64,000 nucleotides of DNA from Arthrobacter sp. CAN_C5 (GTDB lineage: Bacteria > Actinomycetota > Actinomycetes > Actinomycetales > Micrococcaceae): positions 1,488,001-1,552,000 of the forward strand of contig NZ_JAGGMZ010000001.1 in NCBI RefSeq assembly GCF_017875735.1, given 5' to 3'. Below the pieces are notes generated by a model, which did no database searches, had not been told where the DNA came from, and saw only the letters and a program-made list of their open reading frames with translations. The first letter of the stretch is position 1; every line of letters begins with the position of its first letter. A program made the translations under genes and the position numbers. Of this stretch, positions 30,020-38,732 are shown in pieces.

Positions 30020-31929
30020 TCCGGTCGGGAGTCCGTAGGGGTCGAGCAATGCTGTGGCATTTCCGCCGAGGAGGAATCCCTGCTGTCCGCGTCTGGCATC
30101 AAAGGAATCAGGCTGAGAAAGGCGTCTTCACAGTAGACAACGCCCGTGGGGCAGAGGGTGCGTGGACGGGGCGTCGCAGATCCAAACGCTTGGTTTTCGC
30201 CGAAGCAGAGCCGATACGCACAGAGGCGCCGAGACGGTCTGTTCGCGCGGCGGTGATCCTCGACGAGTTCTCTGCATCGGCATTTGCCTATGAGTGGGAA
30301 ATGATCCGATTGACCCCCGAGAATTGGCCGTCGGTGGTTGCCAATGACCGGATCGACTTGCTGTTCGTGGAGTCAGCCTGGAACGGGAATGGGGGTGCCT
30401 GGCAATACAAGCTGACAGGCTCGTCAGGGCCCTCAGAGGGGTTTCGGGAACTGCTCCAAGCGTGCGGCGACAAGGGAATTCCGACGGTTTTCTGGAATAA
30501 AGAGGACCCCCCTCATTATGAGGACTTCCTACCCGTCGCAAAGTTGTTCGATCGTGTGTTCACGAGTGACTCAAACATGGTGGATCGGTATAGGACGGAC
30601 CTGGGGCATGATCGGATAGAGTCGTTGTCCTTCGCAGCTCAACCGGCCATCCATAATCCGGTGCGTCCGAAACATGGATGGCATCAACGGGACATAGCCT
30701 TTGCCGGAATGTATTTCCGACACAAGTTTCCTGAACGGCGGGCGCAGATGGATTTGCTGCTCGGAGCCGCAGCTGATGCGTCGGCGTCTATGGCGACGGG
30801 ACTCGAAATATTCTCGCGCAAGTTGGGTGATCGGGAAGACTATCAGTTTCCTTCGGGGCTATCGCCCCATGTTGTCGGTTCGCTGCCGTATTCCCAGATG
30901 TTGACGGCATACAAGGCGTACAAGGTATTCCTCAACGTCAACTCTGTGACTGAATCCCCGAGCATGTGCGCTCGTCGAATATTCGAGATTACCGCTTCTG
31001 GAACCCCAGTAGTCTCGACGCGCAGCGTCGCTATTGAACGCTACTTCGCTCCTTCTGAAGTTCCGATTGTCGAGACTGCAGACGGCGCGGCAAGCCTACT
31101 CTCTGCCCTCGTTCAACAAGCCTCGCTGGGTGAGCGGCAGGTGCACCTCGCGCAGCGTGCAATCTGGCGGGAACATACCTATGCGCACAGGGCTGAACAG
31201 GTTCTTCGGTCAGCTGTGCCAACGCTTGCCCAACCGGTTGCTTTGCCGAGTGTCAGCGTTTTGGTATCGACGATTCGCCCACACCAGTTAGAGCACGTAT
31301 TCCGAACGGTTGGTGCACAGCTCGAGGTAAGTCCAGAGCTTGTATTGCTTACACACGGGTTTACAGCGGATGCTTCGACACTGGAGAACTTGGGAAAGCG
31401 CTACGGCATCAAATCCTTGGTTGTCCTTACTGCGCCATCAAGCCAAAGTTTGGGTGAGTGCCTGAATGACTGCGTCGCTGCGGCATCAGGCGCTGTGCTT
31501 ACCAAAATGGACGATGATGACTTTTACGGGCAGCACTACCTCGTGGACCAGCTCGGCGCGTTGAACTACTCCGGGGCTCAGGTCGTCGGCAAGCAAGCCC
31601 ATTACATGTACCTTCAGTCTCATGATGCGACGGTCCTGCGTTTCGCTCACAAGGAACACAGGTTCACTCGAATGGTCATGGGACCTACTATTCTCGCGCC
31701 CCGAGGGGTCTTCCTTCAGCACCCGTTTGAACGGCGCAGCACAGGGGAAGATACCGCGTTCCTGCAGGCAGTGATCGCTGCCTCGGGGACTGTCTATTCA
31801 TCCGACCGATACAACTACTATCAACAACGGAATGGGTCAGGTCACACCTGGCAGGTATCCGACTACGAAATCCTGGCATCCTCGGACATCGCGTTCTATG
31901 GAAAGCCTGACAACCATGTATCAATCTAA
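30016..31929 (+). CDS. Two-module glycosyltransferase: CgeB-like plus GT2
   Basis: 637 aa, ATGA overlap with the exporter ATPase. Residues about 75-395: a CgeB/DUF3880-like GT-B module (LLFVESAWNGNGGAW, GIPTVFWNKEDPPHYEDFL, SLSFAAQPAIHNPV, SMCARRIFEITASGTPVVST). Residues about 408-637: a short GT2 module (PSVSVLVSTIRPHQLE, LTKMDDDDFYGQHYL with the DxD metal site, GEDTAFLQAV). The first module is shared with the middle of the 1495-aa protein. Probably adds two different sugars or builds a repeat unit in the cytoplasm. Confidence 0.85.
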   Translation: MIRSGVRRGRAMLWHFRRGGIPAVRVWHQRNQAEKGVFTVDNARGAEGAWTGRRRSKRLVFAEAEPIRTEAPRRSVRAAVILDEFSASAFAYEWEMIRLTPENWPSVVANDRIDLLFVESAWNGNGGAWQYKLTGSSGPSEGFRELLQACGDKGIPTVFWNKEDPPHYEDFLPVAKLFDRVFTSDSNMVDRYRTDLGHDRIESLSFAAQPAIHNPVRPKHGWHQRDIAFAGMYFRHKFPERRAQMDLLLGAAADASASMATGLEIFSRKLGDREDYQFPSGLSPHVVGSLPYSQMLTAYKAYKVFLNVNSVTESPSMCARRIFEITASGTPVVSTRSVAIERYFAPSEVPIVETADGAASLLSALVQQASLGERQVHLAQRAIWREHTYAHRAEQVLRSAVPTLAQPVALPSVSVLVSTIRPHQLEHVFRTVGAQLEVSPELVLLTHGFTADASTLENLGKRYGIKSLVVLTAPSSQSLGECLNDCVAAASGAVLTKMDDDDFYGQHYLVDQLGALNYSGAQVVGKQAHYMYLQSHDATVLRFAHKEHRFTRMVMGPTILAPRGVFLQHPFERRSTGEDTAFLQAVIAASGTVYSSDRYNYYQQRNGSGHTWQVSDYEILASSDIAFYGKPDNHVSI

Positions 31930-31938
31930 GGGGAACAC

Positions 31939-33189
31939 ATGAACACCATCCAAAAAGTCGCAGTTATCGGTCTCGGATACATCGGACTTCCAACTGCTGC
32001 CATTCTGGCGACCAACGGGCTTCAGGTGGTCGGCGTGGACATCAAGCAGGACAACGTGGACGCCATCAACCGCGGAGAAGTGCCATTCGTCGAGCCAGAC
32101 CTCAACATTCACGTGGCGGGTGCAGTCAGCGTTGGTAGCCTGTCGGCCACAACCGTAACTCCGTCAGCAGACGCCTTTATCCTTGCTGTGCCAACTCCCT
32201 TCAACGCTGACAAGACGGCAGACCTGAGCTACATCGAGGCTGCGGCCCGCGGTCTTGCGCCACAGCTCCGAGGCGGTGAGCTGATCATCCTGGAATCAAC
32301 TTCTCCCCCGGGCACAACCCAGCACCTCGCTGATTACCTGCTGGGGCTTCGTCCGGACCTCAGCCTTGACGGAGCCAACGGTAAACCAATCCTCCATGTA
32401 GCCCACTGCCCAGAACGGGTTCTCCCCGGGCGGGTCATGATTGAACTCGTAACCAATGACCGGATTGTGGGAGGGATTACCGACGCGGCGACTGAGCTCG
32501 CCCGCCAGCTGTACCACGTTTTCTGCCAGGGTGACATCCACCTCACCGATGCAGCGACCGCAGAAATGGCGAAGCTCGTCGAGAACGCTTACCGGGACGT
32601 GAATATCGCCTTTGCGAACGAACTGTCGGTCATTAGCGACAAGGTCGGCATCGACGTCTGGGAGCTGATCGAACTCGCGAACCACCACCCTAGGGTGAAC
32701 ATCCTGCAGCCCGGCCCAGGCGTCGGCGGCCACTGCATCGCCGTTGACCCGTGGTTCATCGTTTCGGCAGCCCCTGACGAGTCAAAGCTGATTCGTCAGG
32801 CCCGGGAAACAAACGATGCCAAGCCGGCCTGGGTTATCGATCAGGTGAAGGCGGCGCTTAAGGATGCAGGGAGTAACGCGAAGGTTGCGGCCCTCGGTCT
32901 CGCCTTTAAGGCGAACATTGATGACCTGCGAGAATCTCCGGCAGTGGAAATTGTCAGGCAGCTCAGTAGTGATCTGTCAGAGAGCACGGTTCTTGTCGCT
33001 GAACCGCACGTATCGACGCTTCCCAAGTCACTAACCGGTCTCGCCAACGTCGAGCTCGTCGAGACTGCAAACGCTGTCAGGGATGCTGACGTTGTGCTGT
33101 TGCTTGTCGATCACGATGATTTCAAGGAGATGGACCGTGCATTACTCGAGGGAAAGTCAGTAGTCGACACTCGCGGAATCTGGCGGTGA
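31939..33189 (+). CDS. wecC: UDP-N-acetyl-D-mannosamine dehydrogenase
   Basis: 416 aa. N-terminal Rossmann VAVIGLGYIGLPTAAILA, LILESTSPPGTT, the central ALVENAYRDVNIAFANEL-like helix (KLVENAYRDVNIAFANELS), catalytic Cys in GPGVGGHCIAVDPWF, and C-terminal LAFKANIDDLRESPA. Oxidises UDP-ManNAc to UDP-ManNAcA with NAD, so the polymer probably contains N-acetylmannosaminuronic acid. No WecB epimerase is present in the window. RBS AAGGGGAA just upstream. Confidence 0.9.
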   Translation: MNTIQKVAVIGLGYIGLPTAAILATNGLQVVGVDIKQDNVDAINRGEVPFVEPDLNIHVAGAVSVGSLSATTVTPSADAFILAVPTPFNADKTADLSYIEAAARGLAPQLRGGELIILESTSPPGTTQHLADYLLGLRPDLSLDGANGKPILHVAHCPERVLPGRVMIELVTNDRIVGGITDAATELARQLYHVFCQGDIHLTDAATAEMAKLVENAYRDVNIAFANELSVISDKVGIDVWELIELANHHPRVNILQPGPGVGGHCIAVDPWFIVSAAPDESKLIRQARETNDAKPAWVIDQVKAALKDAGSNAKVAALGLAFKANIDDLRESPAVEIVRQLSSDLSESTVLVAEPHVSTLPKSLTGLANVELVETANAVRDADVVLLLVDHDDFKEMDRALLEGKSVVDTRGIWR

Positions 33190-33231
33190 CACCTCTGACG
33201 GTGAGTTTCCGAATCATGATGGAGGAAATCA

Positions 33232-36200
33232 GTGCGGTTTGAGGACGAGATCCGATCACGGCCCATAGATGCCTCGGCTAAACGCGCTAGGTATTTAGCC
33301 GACATTGACCAATTCATCGTTGAGCACGAGAAGCTGACCGCGCGTCGACGTCGCGACGCTAGCGCTATTAGGTCCTTGGAAAGGGACTTAGCTTCAGCGC
33401 AGCGCGAAAACAGCAAGTTGACGATCGAGGGTAAGTCCTTGCGTGAAGAGAACACGAAGCTAAAGGCCACACTATCCGCGCTCCGTGGGTCAAAACGAAT
33501 GAGAATCGGCTCTGCCGTTGTCACGCCAGCCCAGGTACTTGGACGGTTGTGGCCACGACAGATTCAGAAGGTTGCGCGTCCCGCTCAAGGACCCAGAGAG
33601 CTTTCGGGCGCTGCTGTCAATGTGCCGTTGCCAGCCGGGTCAGAGACGGCTCATACAACCGCGTCCGTTGCGCCGGCGGCTATTGTCACCGCAAAACCGA
33701 ACTCGGCTCCAACACTCGGTCCGTTGGAACGCGCTGAGGAGCTCCGGAAGACTGTGCTCCGGGACCCGTCCAAAATGAATGTATACAACCTGATCGCACA
33801 TCTCTATTTCGTGCTCGGCAGCGTTAGTGAACCGGCAAAAGCAATTGCTGACCATGCGGAAGTCTTGACGGGACTATCCGCGAAACAGAAGCAGCTGATC
33901 GATGCTGTCACGGGACTTGATCGGCTCAGCGAGCGTCCGCCCAACCTGCCGCCCAAGCAAGACTCTCCGGGCTACCAGGCTGAGCGAGGCCGTATTCTCT
34001 ACTGTGCGCATAGCGTTTCCCCCTACAACTCAAACGGCTACTCAACCCGCACAGCGGGCCTGGTGCAAGGGCTGACTCAAGCCGGAGCCGACGTGATCAT
34101 CGCGGCACGCCCAGGATATCCATGGGACATCAAGACCGATGTCGCGCCTAAATCCACATCGAGCTACAACGAAACCATTGATGGAATCAACCACTTTTTC
34201 AGTCAGGGCCCCACATGGACCCAGGGCCCCCTTGACCATTACGTGCAAGAGGCAGCAGACAGTTATGTTCAAGTGGCAACGCGTAATCGTGTTGAACGGA
34301 TTCATGCTGCGTCAAACCATGTAACTGCCCTGCCCGCGCTGATTGCGGCGCGCAGGCTCGGGCTTCCATTCAGCTATGAAGTTCGCGGGCTATGGGAGAT
34401 CACCGAGTCGTCGACGAAGGCTGGGTGGGGTCAGTCAGACCGGTTCAGGTTCTCGAAGGAGATGGAAACGCTTGTTGCGCGTGAAGCCGATCTCGTTTTT
34501 GCAATAACAGACCAAGTTCGGGACGAGCTAGTCCATCGTGGGGTTCCGGACGAAAAGGTCGTGATTCTTCCGAATGCGGTCGATACTGACCAGTTCAGCG
34601 ACATGCCGGCTCATGGACCAACGAAGCAGCGGCTGGGTATCGACCACGATATTCCGGTGATTGGGTATGCAGGTAGCCTGGTCGAGTACGAGGGCCTGGC
34701 CACATTGCTCGAGGCGTGCCATCGGATGGTGGTAGAGGACACAGACTTCAGGCTTGTGATCGTCGGAGACGGCGCGGCATTGCCAGCGTTGAAGGCACGA
34801 GCTACGACGCTGGGTCTGTCCGACGTGACGATATTTACGGGGCGGGTCAAAGCCAGTGCAATCCCCAACTACCTCAGTATCTTCGATATAACGCCATGTC
34901 CGCGTCTGCCACTTCCTGTCACGGAGATGGTTTCTCCGATCAAACCCTTGGAGGCGATGGCAGCAGCCAAAGCCGTGGTCCTTTCCGACTTGCCTCCGTT
35001 GAGGGACCTCGCAGGCGCGGACGGGGAACGGGCAGCCCTTTTCCCTGCAGGCGATGCAGTCCAGCTCGCCTCAGTCCTAACAAAGCTCGTGAAGAATGAG
35101 GATTGGCGTTGTGAAATGGGCCGCCGAGCCCGCCTCTGGGCGGTCAGCGAGAGGAATTGGCGGCGCGTGGGTGAAGAAGCCCATGTTGCACTGTCAGCAT
35201 CCGAACAACGCGCGTCCTGCATAAGCGGAACAAACTTGTCAGATGTGACGATTGGTATTATCGCCGATGAATTCACTACCGCTGGCCTGCGCCCCGACAT
35301 CTCGCTGGTCGAGCTACTTCCCGACAACTGGGCAAACCAGCTAGCCGATTCGAAGATCAGCGCACTATTCGTCGAGTCAGCCTGGGAAGGAAACGGTGGA
35401 GCATGGCGGGGGAAGGTGGGTTATTACGACGACGATTCTTTCGCGGATCTACGCAACCTGATTAAACATTGCCGTGCGAACTCAATACCAACAATTTTCT
35501 GGAATAAAGAAGATCCCATTCATTTCAACCGGTTCCAGAAAACCGCCACCTACTTTCAGCATGTCTTTACCAGTGATGATCGGTCGATCCGGCGCTATTT
35601 GGAGTCGGCGGGCGAATTCCTTGAGACTGTCGCTTCGCTACCTTTTTACGCCCAGCCAGCACTACATAATCCGCTTCCCAGCGACAGGCAGTACTCGCAT
35701 ACTGTCTCGTATGCTGGCTCATATTATGGGGCTCGGTACCAGAAGAGATCCGATCAGCTCCATAGCCTCCTTGCAGCCGCGCTTCCAGTTGGTCTAACCA
35801 TTTATGATCGTCAGCACCTGAACAAGGAGAGCCCCTACAAGTTCCCCGCGGATCTCGCGCCCCATGTTTCCGGTGGTCTGACCTACGCAGACATGGTGGA
35901 AGCCTACAAAGCCCACCCCGTGCACGTAAACGTGAACTCCGTTGAACAATCGGGCACGATGTTTTCTCGCAGAGTGTTTGAGGTCGCCGCTTGTGGGGGA
36001 ACGATTATCAGTGGACCAGGGCAGGGGATCGATCAGGTCTTCGGAAGTATCATCCCGATCGTCTCTGATCAAGCAAGCGCCCAGGCGCTGATCAACTACT
36101 GGATGGAAAATGAGGAAGCCAGAAATGAGGATGCATGGCTTGCCCTGCGTTCGGTACTCCGGAGCCACACAGCTGCTCACCGTCTGGTTTACGTCCTCAG

Positions 36201-37719
36201 AACGGCTGGCCTGACGGTCAAGGCGCCGATGCTGGAGAAGTATGCGCTCCGCATTCAGAAGATAACTCCAGAGATCCTGGCGGATCTCGATGCCCAGAGT
36301 GTCCGCCCTACTCTTCTGTTGACCGAGTTTGGCGCCGGAGATTCTGGACCAATCAACGGTATTGAAGTTAGGAAGATGTCCGCGGACGATTCGCAGTCCC
36401 TTTTGTCAGCCGGAATCACCCTTATTGGAGACCTCCCGACTAGTCAGATTGACCGCACATATTACGAGGACCTTCTCACATCGAGGAAATATTCAGTTTG
36501 GGATTCGGCACTCGTCAGCCAAGAGGATCTGAAAGAATGCGGTCGTGGACTGGCTCGGCTAGAAGCTGCTGATGAACGGAAGGTGTCCGGCTTAGCAGCA
36601 GTAGTTCCCGCTGGCCATGAACGGACGCTGGTCCTGAGAAGGAAGGTTCTTCGAGATCGGCGATCAAATGTGCCTTGGGATGACAGGACCCCCAAGAAGA
36701 TTCTGGTTGCCGGACACGACCTCAAGTTCGCCCGTGGGCTCATCGCACATTTAGAAGCATCCGGACACACGGTCGACATTGATCAATGGCTCGGACATTC
36801 GCAACACGACGACGAGGCCAGCCGCGCCAAACTGGCGGAGGCAGAAGTGATCTTCTGTGAGTGGACTCTTGGAAACGCCGTCTGGTTTGCGAAAAACAAG
36901 CGTGCCGACCAGCGGCTGGTCTGCCGGCTGCATCTTCAGGAGCTGACCACTGCGTACCTCCATCAGCTGAACACCGACAACGTCGATCGCTTCATATTCG
37001 TCGGCCAGCACACAGCGGACGTCGCTCAGCGGGATTTTCGGATTCCACGTTCAAAGTCAGTTGTCATCCCGAACTATGTCGACACGCGTGCGCTGAAACG
37101 CGACAAACTCCCGGGAGCCGAATGGAACCTCGGCCTGGTGGGGATCGTGCCGCAACGAAAACGGCTTGATCTAGCGCTCGATCTGCTGAGCGCCCTTAGG
37201 ACTGAAGACAGTCGGTATCACCTGTTCATCAAGGGCAAACGTCCTGAAGAGTTCGCATGGATGGCTGATCGTACCGAAGAGCTTGACTACTTCCTGACCC
37301 AGTATCAGCGTATTGAGACCGACCCGACATTGACCGGAGGAGTTACCTTCGACGCGCAGGGGGACGGCATGGCTGAGTGGTATAGCAAGATCGGAACGGT
37401 TTTGTCCGTCAGCGACTTCGAGTCGTTTCATCTCACGCTGCCCGACGGGGCTGCGTCTGGTGCGTTCCCTGTAACACTCGCTTGGCCCGGCGCCGATCAG
37501 ATCTATCCTGTCGATTGGATCGCGCCTGACCCGGTAAGGATGGCCCAGCGCATCCGAACGGTGACAGCCGATATCGCTCGATGGGATGAGCTGAGGTTTG
37601 CCGCACAGCGGTTTGTCGTCCAACAATTTTCAAACGATAGAGTGCTGCCGCTATTGAATATGGAAGTGGTAGGTAGGCCGGTTACCAAATCTGGTACGCG
37701 ACGTGGGGAGCACACATGA
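33232..37719 (+). CDS. 1495-aa multi-module glycosyltransferase
   Basis: GTG start with GGAGGAAA upstream. Modules in order: coiled coil (about 30-90), linker and helical region (90-235), GT4 module (about 250-650; EYEGLATLLEACHRM, MVSPIKPLEAMAAAKAVVLS), CgeB-like module (about 670-1000; LFVESAWEGNGGAW, SIPTIFWNKEDPIHF, FYAQPALHNPL, FSRRVFEVAACGGTIIS), and a third GT-B-like module (about 1150-1480; KKILVAGHDLKFARGLIAHL, VVIPNYVDTRAL, LGLVGIVPQRKRLDLALDLL, VSDFESFHLTLPDGAASG). Three transferases in one chain suggest ordered assembly of a repeat unit on a scaffold. Stop overlaps the next gene (ATGA). Individual sugar specificities unknown. Confidence 0.88.
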   Translation: MRFEDEIRSRPIDASAKRARYLADIDQFIVEHEKLTARRRRDASAIRSLERDLASAQRENSKLTIEGKSLREENTKLKATLSALRGSKRMRIGSAVVTPAQVLGRLWPRQIQKVARPAQGPRELSGAAVNVPLPAGSETAHTTASVAPAAIVTAKPNSAPTLGPLERAEELRKTVLRDPSKMNVYNLIAHLYFVLGSVSEPAKAIADHAEVLTGLSAKQKQLIDAVTGLDRLSERPPNLPPKQDSPGYQAERGRILYCAHSVSPYNSNGYSTRTAGLVQGLTQAGADVIIAARPGYPWDIKTDVAPKSTSSYNETIDGINHFFSQGPTWTQGPLDHYVQEAADSYVQVATRNRVERIHAASNHVTALPALIAARRLGLPFSYEVRGLWEITESSTKAGWGQSDRFRFSKEMETLVAREADLVFAITDQVRDELVHRGVPDEKVVILPNAVDTDQFSDMPAHGPTKQRLGIDHDIPVIGYAGSLVEYEGLATLLEACHRMVVEDTDFRLVIVGDGAALPALKARATTLGLSDVTIFTGRVKASAIPNYLSIFDITPCPRLPLPVTEMVSPIKPLEAMAAAKAVVLSDLPPLRDLAGADGERAALFPAGDAVQLASVLTKLVKNEDWRCEMGRRARLWAVSERNWRRVGEEAHVALSASEQRASCISGTNLSDVTIGIIADEFTTAGLRPDISLVELLPDNWANQLADSKISALFVESAWEGNGGAWRGKVGYYDDDSFADLRNLIKHCRANSIPTIFWNKEDPIHFNRFQKTATYFQHVFTSDDRSIRRYLESAGEFLETVASLPFYAQPALHNPLPSDRQYSHTVSYAGSYYGARYQKRSDQLHSLLAAALPVGLTIYDRQHLNKESPYKFPADLAPHVSGGLTYADMVEAYKAHPVHVNVNSVEQSGTMFSRRVFEVAACGGTIISGPGQGIDQVFGSIIPIVSDQASAQALINYWMENEEARNEDAWLALRSVLRSHTAAHRLVYVLRTAGLTVKAPMLEKYALRIQKITPEILADLDAQSVRPTLLLTEFGAGDSGPINGIEVRKMSADDSQSLLSAGITLIGDLPTSQIDRTYYEDLLTSRKYSVWDSALVSQEDLKECGRGLARLEAADERKVSGLAAVVPAGHERTLVLRRKVLRDRRSNVPWDDRTPKKILVAGHDLKFARGLIAHLEASGHTVDIDQWLGHSQHDDEASRAKLAEAEVIFCEWTLGNAVWFAKNKRADQRLVCRLHLQELTTAYLHQLNTDNVDRFIFVGQHTADVAQRDFRIPRSKSVVIPNYVDTRALKRDKLPGAEWNLGLVGIVPQRKRLDLALDLLSALRTEDSRYHLFIKGKRPEEFAWMADRTEELDYFLTQYQRIETDPTLTGGVTFDAQGDGMAEWYSKIGTVLSVSDFESFHLTLPDGAASGAFPVTLAWPGADQIYPVDWIAPDPVRMAQRIRTVTADIARWDELRFAAQRFVVQQFSNDRVLPLLNMEVVGRPVTKSGTRRGEHT

Positions 37720-38711
37720 AAGTGACAGCCGCACTAGAGAATTTCTTCCAGCTTTCCGTTGCCGCAAGCGAGGGCGGAACACTGTTTGCATACTATCTGT
37801 TGCGCGGTGACGAGGTCGTGGAGAAAACGCCCTATGTCGTCTCCAACACCTATAAGTTTCCGTTAGACGGTCCGGGTACGTATCGCGTCAAGTGCTACAC
37901 CAAATCGCCCGATAGTCCTGCGGTTTCAGCGGTATCCGACCGGGTGCGGTACGTCGGTTTTCCCGACGTACCGCGGTCGAGTCAGACAAAATCATTGTCC
38001 CTGGTGGGCTTGACCAAGACAAGTGCCGCAGTGAGTCTGATGCTCGGTGTCAACCACCAGGTAGTTTCGTTCATCGATCCTTCTGGGGAACACGTGGGGT
38101 CTCATTTCTTCGGGAAACCCGTCGTCGCTGCCGGCGGCCAGCCCCAAGGGAGTTCGGTTATCGGTCATGAAGCATATGGAGACGATTTTGGGGAGATGCA
38201 GCAGTTCTCACTGGCAAATGGATCAATAGACCTGTTATCCAAAGAGCTCCACCGATTCGGGGTGATGGACCTCTATAGACTTTCCCGCAAGGTCTACCTT
38301 GAAGGGTTGGTTGACGGCGCCTATTACATCCAGACATTCATCTTCAACAAGTTCAACTCCAGAGTGCCGTTCAAGGCCCGAATTGGAGAAGGTACCCGCC
38401 TTGGTATTGGCGGTATCGGAACTGTAATCCACCCGGACTCAATTATCGGACGAGACTGTGTCATTGCTCAGAACGTCACATTAGGCGGAAGAGTGCGGGG
38501 GAATGGAACCCCCATCGTCGGCGATAACGTGTTCATCGCGCCTGGAGCCAAGTGCTTCGGGGGACGTATCGGCAGCAACGTGGTCATCGGCGCCAACGCC
38601 GTTGTTCTTGAGGAGGTTCCAGATAATTGCGTGGTTGCCGGTGTACCTGCTCGCATTATCAGCACAGACATCAAGCGGTATACCGACTATACGGCGCGGC
38701 CTCCCCGGTAA
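37716..38711 (+). CDS. Hexapeptide-repeat acetyltransferase (serine acetyltransferase-like) with N-terminal beta domain
   Basis: 331 aa. Residues 1-85 form a beta-rich domain (LFAYYLLRGDEVVEK, GPGTYRVKCYTKS) resembling the C-terminal domain of the neighbouring heparinase-hydrolase. Residues about 225-320 are a left-handed beta helix (IGEGTRLGIGGIGTVIHPDS, NGTPIVGDNVFIAPGAKCFG, VPDNCVVAGVPARII) as in CysE/NodL-type O-acetyltransferases. Likely O-acetylates the glycan or its precursor. Last gene of the rightward locus, 21 bp from the convergent heparinase gene. Confidence 0.85.
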   Translation: MKVTAALENFFQLSVAASEGGTLFAYYLLRGDEVVEKTPYVVSNTYKFPLDGPGTYRVKCYTKSPDSPAVSAVSDRVRYVGFPDVPRSSQTKSLSLVGLTKTSAAVSLMLGVNHQVVSFIDPSGEHVGSHFFGKPVVAAGGQPQGSSVIGHEAYGDDFGEMQQFSLANGSIDLLSKELHRFGVMDLYRLSRKVYLEGLVDGAYYIQTFIFNKFNSRVPFKARIGEGTRLGIGGIGTVIHPDSIIGRDCVIAQNVTLGGRVRGNGTPIVGDNVFIAPGAKCFGGRIGSNVVIGANAVVLEEVPDNCVVAGVPARIISTDIKRYTDYTARPPR

Positions 38712-38732
38712 AGGGCAATGGGGTTTCGATCC

